Source: Bromus sterilis (taxonomy: Eukaryota > Streptophyta > Magnoliopsida > Poales > Poaceae). Taken from it: a stretch of 64,000 bases of DNA. The translations under genes were made by a program, and so were the position numbers. Position 1 is the first letter of the stretch. Each line of letters begins with the position of its first letter. The notes under the pieces were generated by a model. The model did not search any database. It was not told where the DNA came from and saw only the letters and a list, made by a program, of their open reading frames with translations. The stretch lies in NCBI GenBank assembly GCA_950022295.1, contig OX465598.1:304122001-304186000 (forward strand), written 5' to 3'. Of the stretch, positions 47,234-58,069 are shown piece after piece.

Positions 47234-50200
47234 ACTCGCCCCCACTCAAAAGAATCTCGTCCCGAGATTCAGAAGTCGTCAGGAGGAAGGTGGGGTACTC
47301 GGCACGGAGGTGGTCTTCTCTTTCCCATGTGGCTTCTTTCTCAGAGTGGTGTGACCATTGCACTTTCAGAAACCTGATCTTCTGACGACGAGTGACACGC
47401 TCTGCGGAATCAAGCATACGAATGGGGCATTCTCGATAAGAAAGTTCATCTTGGAGATCAAGCGTTTCATGGTCGACTTCGCGGATGGGGTCCTTGAAGC
47501 AACGCCTGAGTTGTGACACATGGAATACATCATGTACTCGGGAAAGGTGAGGGGTAGTTCAAGTTGGTAGGAAACTTCTCCACGTTTAGGAAGAATACGG
47601 AAAGGTATGATGTAACGTGGGGCCAACTTGCCTTTGATACCGAAGTGTTGGGTACCCTTCAGAGGAGTAACCCGAAGGTAAGCCTTCTCATCCAGATTGT
47701 AGCTTTCTTGCCTATGATGACGATCATAGTAGCTCTTCTGACGAGACTGGGCGGCTTTCAATCGATCACGAACAATGCGAACTTGCTCTTCTGCTTCCTT
47801 GATCATATCCGGTCCAAAGAATTGTCTTTCACCAGTTTCTGACCAGTTTAAGGGTGTTCGACATCGTCGTCCAGAGAGGAGTTCAAAAGGAGCCATGTTC
47901 AGACTAGATTGGAAACTATTGTTATAAGAAAATTCAGCGAATGGAAGAGACTTCTCCCAATTCTTTCCGAAAGATATAACACAAGCTCTGAGCATGTCTT
48001 CCAATATTTGATTAACCCTTTCAACTTGACCACTAGACTGAGGATGGAAAGCTGTACTAAAGGAGAGATGAGTTCCCATAGCATTATGAAAGCTTCCCCA
48101 GAATCTAGAGGTGAAAAGGCTACCACGATCAGAATTGATTTCCAAAGGAACACCGTGAAGAGACACAATTCTAGACACATACAATTCATCTAACTGGCTA
48201 GCAGTTATAGACTCGCGAACCGGAAGGAAGTGAGCAACTTTTGGGAGTCGGTCAATGACAACAAAGATGGCATCATTTCCTTTCTGGGTTTTTGGAAAGC
48301 CGGTGATGAAGTCCATACCGACTTTGTCCCATTTCCACTCGGGAATAGGCAAAGGTTGAAGAGTACCAGCAGGTGTTTTGTGTTCTTCCTTAATGCGACG
48401 ACAAACATCACATTCGGCAACAAATTGAGAAATGTCTCTCGTCATCCGGGTCCACCAAAATCTCTGGCGTAGATCTCGGTACATTTTCGTGCTACCGGGA
48501 TGAATCGAGTGGGGTGTGTCATGGGCTTATTTGAGGATTAGTTTCCTTAGATCCCTATTCTTAGGTACTACCAAACGATTTTCAAAGAATATCGTTCCTT
48601 TACTATCTGTGGAGAAACATTTAGCAACTCTGCTAGCAATGTTCTCCTTGATCCGGCGAACACCTCGTGCACGCCTTTGGGAAACTATGATTTGATCCTC
48701 AAGGGTTGGTTTCGCCACCAAGTTGAAAAGAGATCCACGAGGCACAATCTCGAGGTTGAGCTTTCGAAATTACTCATGAAGAAGTGGTTGATACTGTTGT
48801 AACATGAGGTTGTTACAATACGACTTACGACTTAGTGCATCAGCCATGACATTGGCTTTGCCTGGGGTATAAGAAATTCCTAAGTCATAATCTTTTATCA
48901 ACTCTATCCAGCATCTTTTCCTGAGATAAAGATCTGGCTGGGTGAATATGTATTTGAGGCTTTGGTGGTCGGAATAGATCTCACAACGATTACCAAGGAT
49001 TAATGTCTCCATGTCTTCAGGGCATGAACTAGGGCAGCGAGTTCAAGATCATGGGTAGGTTAGTTCTCTTCATGTGAACGCAACTGGCGTGAAGCATAAG
49101 CTACCACATGTCTATCTTGCATAAGTATGCATCCTAACCCTTGCCGTGAAGCATCACAATAGATCTCGAAATCCTTTTTGGTGTCTGGAGGCGCAAGTAC
49201 GGGTGCAGAAGTCAATCTTCTTTTCAGCTCTTGAAAGCTTTCCTCGCACTTGGGAGTCCATTGGAATTTCTTATCTTTCTTGAGGAGTTTAGTTAGAGGC
49301 TTTGCAACTTTGGTGAAGTTCTCAACGAAGCGGCGGCAATAGCTTGCTAAGCCAAGAAAACTCCTAACTTGCTTAACCGATTCAGGTGGAGTCCAGTCAA
49401 GGACGGCCTAAACTCTCTCGGGATTGACAGCAATGCCTTTTTCAGAAATCACGTGGCCTAAGTAGGTCACTTCTGGTAGCCAAAATTCCAACTTAGAGAA
49501 CTTGGCATAAAGGCGATGCTCTCGAAGTTTCATCAATACCAACCTAAGATGTTCTGCGTGCTCTTCTCCGTTTTTCGAGTAGATGAGAATGTCATCAAGA
49601 TAAACCACAACAAATTTATCTGGGTACTCCATGAAGATCGAATTCATCAAGCGTGAAAAAGTGGCTGGGGCATTGGTTAAACCGAAGGACATAACGGTGT
49701 ACTCATAAAGACCATAAAGCCGTTTTTGGATTGTCCTCGTTTCGGATTTTGATTTGATGATAGATTAATCTCAAATCCATTTTGGAGAAGACAGAGGATC
49801 CAGCAAGTTGATCATAAAGATCATTGATCCTGGGAAGTGGGTACTTGTTCTTTATCGTCACTAGATTTAGCGGGCGATAGTCTACGCACATCCTTTCTAT
49901 TCCGTCTTTCTTCGTTACGAACAGAACGGGGCAACCCCATGGTGATGAGCTAGGGCGGATGAAGCCTTTAGCCAACGAAGCATCAAGTTGGGTTTTTAGC
50001 TCAGCTAACTCATGTGGGGCCATTCTATATGGACGTCTCGAAATTGGGGTTGTGCCTGGTATAAGATCAACTATGAACTCTACGCACCTGTCGGGTGGCA
50101 TGCATGACAGTTCTTCAGGAAAGACATCCGGGAAGTCACGAACCACCGGAATATCTTCAAGGTCTGGAAGGGGAAGCCCATTCAAAGTATGCATCTGGGT

Positions 50201-50598
50201 TCTAGAGCTGGGTGATGTGTAGTCAATTGTCTGGCCTGAAGGATGGGTGAGTTTAACTGATTTGGATTTACAATCAAGGAAAGCATTCTGCCTTGATAAC
50301 CAATCCATTCCTAGGATGACATCAATGTCTGAAGACTTGAGGGCTATAAGAGAAGCAAGGAATACTAAACCCTCAATTGCAATTTGATTGACATGGCTTA
50401 CCCTATTAGTTTTCCACTTGGAACCAGGATTTTGGATATTCATTGGAGAAAATATTTCTTCAAAGGCGAACTCATGACGAAGTGCATAACTCTCCGACAT
50501 GAATGAATGAGAAGCTCCTGGATTGAAAAGAACGGAGGCGGGGACATGATTGACTGGGAGTGTGCCAAGAATGACGTCAAAAGCAGCAGCGGTTTCCT
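47211..50598 (-). pseudogene. Broken pol of S5 (protease to chromodomain)
   Basis: In + coordinates: chromodomain and end of integrase (47211-47520; stop 23 nt inside the LTR), integrase (47366-48484), HHCC part (48527-48745, with a GAA to TAA change before AHD), RNase H (48770-49400), RT (49408-50000, YLDD present), protease (about 50290-50570). Protease reads FNPGASHSF: the catalytic Asp codon is AAT (50522-50524). TAA at 48770-48772 is at the same codon as in S1. An 11-nt deletion lies between 49692 and 49703. At 50598 the minus-strand coding ends and plus-strand LTR-7 begins. Dead copy, close to S1. Confidence 0.92.
47234..47247 (-). other. Polypurine tract of S5
   Basis: Reverse of GAGTGGGGGCGAGT, next to the LTR-6 edge. 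Confidence 0.85.
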
Positions 50599-53500
50599 CC
50601 TTCTCGCGCCATGGAGATGCCCAGCTCACCCCGCGTCCTTTCCCCCTCTCCCTGTTCCCTCTAGATCTCTCTCTCTCTCGCCGGATTCTCACCGCACCCG
50701 AGAGCTCACCGCCGCCGTCGTGAGTGCACACCCGCGGCCAACGACGACAAGAAGCCACCCGGCCGTGCCCTTTCTCCCCTCCGTCGTCTTCCACATCTCC
50801 GCGCAGAAGATCAGGCACCAATTCCACGTCGAGCCGCCACTTTCGTCCTCGACAGCTCGCCGGAGCCGGAGCACGTCCCCGTCGATTGCCTCGTCTCCAA
50901 GCAGCCCCCGTCCTCCTCGATTGCTCCTTTGAGCTTCTGGTGAGCCCCCGGTGTTTTACCCCTAGTTGCGCGCAATTTGGAACCCCCGAACCGCCTGGCT
51001 GCCGTGGACCTTCTCCGGCCGCTGCCATGGGTGGTCATAGCCGACGACCTCGCCCCTCCCGTTGACGCTCGAATCACCAGGGAGATGCGTGCGTGCGTGC
51101 TGATCCTCCTGGTGGTCACGGCGCCACGATTGGTGGCCGGAAGCCCGTTCCGGCGAGGCGCCGCCGTCTCTGTGACGCCGGCGTTGAGCCGCCGGCCGCC
51201 CAGGCTGTTATGCCTAACCCCCCACTAACTAACCCCCCTAATCACACACTGACAGGTGGGCCCTTCCCCTGTTAAGCCCCTTTTTATTTTAAACTAAACG
51301 GGATTAATCCCTGTGACACTGACCTGGAGACCCCACTGGTCAGACCCCCCCCCCACGTCATGCTGACGTCTGGATGACACTGTAATCCTTTTTTCTAATT
51401 AAAAGAAATACAGAAAAATTACAGAAAATCCAGAAAATAGCCAAAACTTCCGAAATTCATTGAAAAATGATCAGAAGAAAATGCTCTATCCAAATATCCA
51501 ACTTTCAACCATGTTTGAGTTGAACTTAAAATGGGACCAGTAGCTTTTGCTATTTAGTTTAAATGGAATTAATTCAAATTAAATTCAAATGCTATTCCAA
51601 TTTTAACCATTGCAATGCAAAAATGATCACTTGTACATCAGAGGCATATCACACACATGGTCACATGGTTTACAATGATCAAACAATAGCAAATGCAATT
51701 TGGCTAATTTGAAAATCATATATGGAGTTTGAATTTGCATGTCAAATGCAATACACTTCATTTAAACTAAATGTGCCACAAATCAATACCCTTCACATCA
51801 TGGAACAACTACATCATGTGTTTGTGCATTTACATTCAATGTTGCCACCTCTTGTTGATGGTTGTGCCGGTAAGAGTGCTTCCGAGACGGTGATCACCCC
51901 TGAAGAAGAAGACCACCGTTAAGACCTGTGTATCGTCAGCAAGGCAAGAAAACCCCATTGATCATGTCTATAAAATCCCAATTCCCTCTCAGTCTCGCAT
52001 ATGCATGTTTAGGAGATCACCTTGTATCGATTCTACCGCATAGTTGAACCCATATCCGCTGGATGACCTATCATCTTATCACAGTAGTAAGCAAACCACA
52101 ATCCTAGCTGACATAGGAGTTGATTGTTATCATGTGGCCCTGCAACTGTTACTGCTTATTGCATGCTTAGAGTTACAGTGAGCATGCTTTTGATGTGAGT
52201 CGGGATGATGGTGAACATGGTGTTGATGAAAGTGAAAATGTGTTGGTGAATCCACCCTAATACAAGGTGAACGATGAGAGGTTGTGTAGGAGTACACAAT
52301 GGGTTGTCTCGTTGAACACCGCCTTAAGCCCGAGTTCTTGTATGGTAATCCGAGACAAAGAGTACAACCACACATTGGTCTTATTGACCCCTCTCGACCT
52401 AGTAACTCACCCCGATCCAAGTCCAGGAGTCACACCTAGTTCGGGTTTTCCTTTCGACATATGCATAGAAAGATAAAGGTAATGAAATGTGGCATTCATG
52501 GTAGGGCTTGTGGAAAATGGCTTGTCAAGCGGAGAACAATCCGTCGAGGTGGGCTTGTCAGTTGTGCCTACATGGTTTGAGTCCTGGCTGGAAGCTCGGA
52601 CGGAACTCCAGTTGGGTTTGGAACTCAGACAATTGACTCCTTGGACTAGAATGGAGCTGTGGGCGAAGTGTTGTGGTAAACATCCTCGCCGACACCCCTT
52701 GAATGGTGCCGAGACCTGGCGGTAACTGATGGTCATGTGTGTGTAGCGGTACACCCCTGCAGGGTTAAAAAAACTATTCGAATAGCCGCGTCCGCGGTTA
52801 AGGACTACTTGGAAAGTTGTGCTTGATTATTAGACAACTTGAATGGATACTTGTAAAACTCGCAAGATAAGCATGAGTGCTATGGCGTGCTTCCTCGTGG
52901 GGAAGTCGAGGAAGTATACATAGTGGTGTATTGGTTGGAGACCTGGTAGGGGACTCGTGTACGCTTCTTACCTCAAGTCTGGTACTCGTAGTTCAGGACT
53001 AGCCAAGTCAAAGATGGCACTTCTGCATTATTGAAACCCCACCTCCCTTTACCTTGAAACTTGAGCATGTGTAGTATAGTTCTGATGTAAGTCTTGCTGA
53101 ATACGACTTTGTATTCACGTTTTCTTATTCTATGTTTTAGATGAGAACCCGGACCCCGATGGAGTCACCTTCGTGAAGCTCGACGTTGACTAAGCTAGTA
53201 TAGTTCCAGACAACAGTCTGGTCCCTCGTGGAAGGGCATGTTTGTTGAACAAGGCTTCTCTAAGCCATTTGTTAATCTTGTCTGTACTCAGACCTAATTT
53301 TCTTTCGTTGTATGATATAATAATGATCACAGACATGTGATCTTTCTATGCTCTATGGGTAAGTCAATAAAGATACACTTTGTAGAGTTATGTGATGATA
53401 CCTGTTGTTCATACTAGGCATGTGTGCTGCGTGTATGTTTATAACATGCATGTCTTACTATGGGTTTTTGAGACCTTAGTTGTGATCTGGCTGGCGGTCT

Positions 53501-53912
53501 TTTATACACCAAGTGGCCCTTAGATGTGCGCATCTTTGGGCATCACGATGCGATTGCTCGTGACTCTGTCACGTGAACACTTTGTTGTATGATCGAGCCC
53601 GCCCTAGACCCCGACTAAGTGATCGGATTGGAGTAAGTCTATGTAAGAGTTAGGATTCAATCGATAACATGGTTGAGGCGACTTGTCTATGAGTATGGGA
53701 TTCACCACCCATAAGCATTTAGACTTGTGAGCGGACGATGAGGACCCATCTCAGTTGATCATCCGGCCTGGATGGGATGTCCCTCACATTCGATGCTTTC
53801 CGAGAGTGTACTGTGATTGGCCTTGTCTGCATAGACAAGTGGGTACGGCTCTCGGCTATCCATGTGATTGCATCGTTACTGGAATTACATACGCATATTC
53901 CGGGTCCCGATA
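50599..53912 (+). mobile_element. LTR-7, plus-strand family-A LTR lacking its U3 start (S6)
   Basis: Enters in the GC-rich part of U3 (CTTCTCGCGCC) directly from minus-strand protease sequence, and ends CCCGATA at 53912 (terminal CA changed to TA). TATA 51969-51976. R block CCCTGCAGGG 52755-52764 and CCGCGTCCGCGG 52786-52797. Hairpin GAATAC-GACTTT-GTATTC 53099-53116. Micro-exon intact (stop at 53190-53192 region). U5 hairpin 53559-53573. It is followed by GACT and 7 nt of the primer site, so it was a 5' LTR. Confidence 0.9.
51969..51976 (+). promoter_or_regulatory. TATA box of LTR-7
   Basis: TATAAAAT, followed by CCCAATTCCCTCTCA as in the other copies. Confidence 0.6.
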
Positions 53913-53916
53913 GACT

Positions 53917-53923
53917 TGGTATC
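53917..53923 (+). other. Truncated primer binding site after LTR-7
   Basis: TGGTATC, the first 7 nt of the Met-tRNA primer site, 4 nt after the LTR end. It is cut by the junction to minus-strand LTR-8 (shared ATCG). Confidence 0.8.
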
Positions 53924-56900
53924 GATGCCCCAAGCTGCGCACATCTAAGGGCCACTTGGTGTATAAAAGACCGCCAGCCAGATCACGACTAAGGTCTCGA
54001 AAACCCATACTAAGACATGCATGTTATAAACATACACGCAGCACACATGCCTAGTATTAACAGGAGGTATCATCACATAACTCTACAAAGTACTTCTTTA
54101 TTGACTTACACATAGAGTATACAAAGATCACATGTGATTGATCAACATTACATCATACAATGGAAGCAAATTAGGTCTGAGTACAGAATTGTTTAACAAA
54201 TTGCTTAGAGAAGCCTTGTAAACATACACGCCCTTCGACGAGGGACCAGACTGCTGTCTGGAACTATACTACCAAGGTCAACGTCGAGCTTCACGAAGGT
54301 GACTCCATCGGGGGTCCGGGTTCTCATCTAAAACATAGAATAAGCAAACGTGAGTACAAAGTCGTACTCAGCAAGACTTACATCAGAACTATACTACTCA
54401 TGCTCAAGTTTCAAGGTAAAGGCAAGTGGGGTTTCATCATGCAGAAGTGCCAGCTTTGACTTGGCTTGTCCTGTACTACCAGTACCAGACATGAGGTAAG
54501 AAGCATACACAATTCCTACTACAAAGTCTCCAACCAATACACCACTATGGTTACTTCCTCGACTTCCCCACGAGGAGGCACACCATAGCACTCACGCTTA
54601 TCTTGCGAGTTTTAGAGTATCCATTCAAGTTGTATAATAATCAAGCACAGCTTTCCAAGTAGTCCATGACCGCGGACGCGACTATTCGAATAGTTTTGTT
54701 AACCCTGCAGGGGTGTAACGCTACACACACATGACCATCGTTTACCGCCAGGTTTTTCCACCGTTCAAGAGGTGACAGCGAGGATGTTCACCACGACACT
54801 TCTCCCACAGCTCCGTTCTAGTCCAAGGAGTCAACTGTCTGAGTTCCAAACCCAACTGGAGTTCCGGCCGAGCATCCAGCCAGGACTCAAACCATGTAGG
54901 CACGAGTGACAAGCCCAACTTGTTGGATGGTTCTCCGCTTAACAAGCCATGTTCCACAAGCCCTACCATGAATGCCAAATTTCTTTTCCTTTATCTTTCT
55001 ATGCATATTCCGAATGGAAATCCCGAACTAGTTGTGACTCCTGGACTTGGATCGGGGTGAGTTACTAGGTCGATAGGGGTCAGTGCGCCCAATGTGTTGT
55101 TGTACTCTTTGTCTCGGATTACCATACAAGAACTCGGGCTTAAGGCGGTGTTCAACGAGACAACCCACTGTGGACTCCTACACAGCCTCTCATCATTCAC
55201 CTTGTATTAGGGTGGATTCACCAACACAGTTTCACTTTCATCAACACCATTGTCACTATCATCCCGACTCACATCAAAAGCATCCTCATTGTAAACTCTA
55301 AGCATGCAATAAGCAATAACAGTTGCAGGGGCCACATGATATCAATCAACTCTTATGTCAGCTAGGATTTTGGTTTTCTTACTACTGTGACAAGATGATA
55401 GGTCATGCTTCGGATATGGGTTCAACTATGCGGTAGAATCGATACAAGGTGATCTCCTAAACATGCATAAGCGAGACTGAGAGGGAATTGGGATTTTATC
55501 GACATGATCAATGGGGTTTGCTTGCCTTGCTGATAATACACGGGTTTACCGATCTTCTTCTTCGGGGGTGATCATTGTATCGGAAAAGCTGGTATCGGAA
55601 ACAATCATCAACAAAGGGGGGGGAAACTTCGTAAGTAAATGCACAAGCACATGATAAGGTTGTGCATGATGTGATTGCTTCTGTTTGGTGGCAATTCAAT
55701 TTAAATGAAGTGTAATGCATTTGGAATGCAAATTCAAACTCCATATGTTGCTCAAATTAGCCAAGTTGCAAATGCTTTTTTTTTATCATTGTAAACCATG
55801 TGATCATGTGTGTGATATGCCTCTGATGTACAAGTGATCATGATTGCATTGCATTGGTTGAAGTTGGAGTAGCATTTGAATTTAATTTGATCTAATTCCA
55901 ATTAAACCAAATAGAAAAAGCTACCGGTCCCAATTTAAGATCAACTAAAACATGGTTTAAAGTTGATTATTTGGATAGAGAATTTTCTGCTGATCATTTT
56001 TCATATTTTATTTGTCCAATTTGGAGTTAATATGAATTTTCTATGAATGTCCAAAGTTTAGCTATTTTTCCGCAATTTCTGGATTTTCTTTAATTCTTTA
56101 ATCCTTTTCTTTTTAATTCTTTTCCAATTATGGCGTCAGCATGACGCAAGGGTGATGTCACAGGGGGGCTGACAGGTGGGGCCCTGTGGTCAGTCTCTCT
56201 GGGGTTAATCCCCTCTCTGTTATTTAAATAGAGGGGTTAGGGGTGGCCTGGGGCCCACTGTCAGTGAGAGAGGGGAGGGGTTAGGAGTTGGGTTAGGCCC
56301 TCATTAAATCGGGCCCGCCGGCGGTTAGCCGCCGGTGCCACTAGGCACGGCGGAGGCTTGCCGGAGTGGCCATTCCGGCCACGGCTTGGCACCGTGATGG
56401 AACTGGAGTGCACCTCACGCTCGTCTGCGTCGAACTGTGCACACGGGGGGTCGACGGGGTTGCCGGAACGTCGCCGGCGAGAAGGTGCAGCGGCGGCCGG
56501 AGCACTGTGTAGGCGGGTACGGTGATTTCGTCCACGGGGAGAATGTTGGGAGGGGGCATACGGAGCGCGATGTTCACCAGAGCTCGATGGCAAGCACGGA
56601 GAGGACAGAGGGGGCTCGGCGGCGTCCAATTCCTCGTCGGGATCTTGCTGCGGCCGGCAGCGATGCGTCGTCGTGGTCGTCGTCTTCGGTGTGCCTTGGG
56701 CCGAATTGGGGGCTCAGCTCGATGAAAACGTCCCCTGCGGTGCCACTTGACAAGGTGGTTCAGCTTTTGGGGGCTGTTGACCGCGAACTTGCTCGACGGT
56801 GGCCGGCGAGATGCTCTCGGAGGGGCTCTGGATCAAAGAAGAGAGAAGGGCAGGGCGTCCAAAATGAGAGGGGAAAGGTGCGGCCATGCGTGGCGTGCTT

Positions 56901-57515
56901 CTTGGCGAGGAGAGGGGGCCTAGGTGGCCAGGAATACGCGAGACGTTGCGGTGGCGTCGTCGCCGCGCTCCCAGCTCCAGCGAGCTGCTTGGAGCCGCGG
57001 GGGTGGACGACGACAGAAGCCTCGGGCTGGGCTGGGCCGAGGCCAAGGTAAGTGGGCCGTGGGGAAAAGGGGGTGGGCTAGATTAGTTTTCCATTTTCTC
57101 TTCTAATTTGTTTGCTCTAATAAATAAAATACCAGAGCATTTTTAAAATTCCCCAAAACTTTTATGTGGCTTAGGGGTCATGCCACTAGCCACTCACAAG
57201 TTTTGGTGACTTTTGAAATTTAAACAATTTGAATTCAAATTCAAATTGGAGTTTATTTTAATTTCCAAGCCCTATTTGGAATTTTTCACAAATCTTGGTG
57301 CATGAAGTGGGACCCACTTCACTTTATATGTAATCATGCATATTTATAAGACTTTTCAAAAATACCAGAGGAATTTTTGGAAGCAATTTTTGTTTGGCCA
57401 TTTAATTAATTCTTTAGGGCTTTTCTTTTCCCCAATTTTGCATTTATTTTGAAATTTTTACATGATGCAAAGGGGCACTCAAATCCTAGCACTAACCCAA
57501 GTTGGGGTTCTGACA
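53924..57515 (-). mobile_element. LTR-8, minus-strand family-A LTR lacking ~368 bp of its U5 end (S7)
   Basis: Enters at GATGCCCCAAGC and ends TTCTGACA at 57515 before a polypurine tract. R block: CCCTGCAGGG 54703-54712, CTATTCGAATAG just left of it, third stem 54670-54681. GATAAAAT promoter variant at 55493-55500. GC-rich part 56220-57050 with an antisense AAGGTAAG (57045-57052). The micro-exon is shifted by one extra base. Confidence 0.9.
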
Positions 57516-58069
57516 ACTCGCCCCCACTCAAAAGAATCTCGTCCCGAGATTCAGAAGTCGTCGGGAGGAAGGTGGGGTACTCGGCACGGAGGCGGTCTTC
57601 TCTTTCCCACGTTGCTTGTTTCTCGGAGTGATGTGACCATTGCACTTTCAGAAACCTGATTTTCTCACGACGAGTGACACGCTCTGCTGAATCAAGAATA
57701 CGAACAGGGTATTCTCGATAAGAAAGGTCATCTTGGAGATCAAGCGTTTCATGGTCAACTTCGCGGATGGGGTCCTTGAAGCAACGCCTGAGTTGTGACA
57801 CATGGAATACATCATGTACTCGGGAAAGGTGCGGAGGTAGTTCAAGTTGGTAGGCAACTTCTCCACGTTTAGAAAGCATGCGGAAAGGTCCGATGTAACG
57901 TGGGGCCAACTTGTCTTTGATACCGAATCTTTGGGTTCCCTTCAAGGAGTAACTCGAAGGTAAGCCTTCTCATCCAGATTGTAGCTTTCTTGCCTATGAT
58001 GACGATCATAGTAGCTTTTCTAACGAGACTGAGCGGCTTTCAATCGATCACGAACAATGCGAACTTGCT
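57406..58069 (-). pseudogene. C-terminal pol fragment of S7 (end of integrase and chromodomain)
   Basis: Minus-strand integrase end (KSYYDRHHR region, KGTQRFGIK) and chromodomain (RILDSAERVTR, VQWSHHSEKQATWERED), with polypurine tract at 57516-57529. The frame ends at 57406, about 110 nt inside LTR-8, with a tail distinct from those of other copies. A 1-nt-type frameshift lies near 57945. It is cut at 58069 by the intact end of LTR-9, leaving TTGCT (58065-58069) as the presumed left target duplication. Confidence 0.88.

Noticed and set aside
49703..51028. 441-residue frame apparently fusing a novel N-terminus to protease and RT
   Set aside because: The N-terminal ~145 residues are antisense LTR-7. 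The fusion is a by-product of the S5/S6 junction at 50598.
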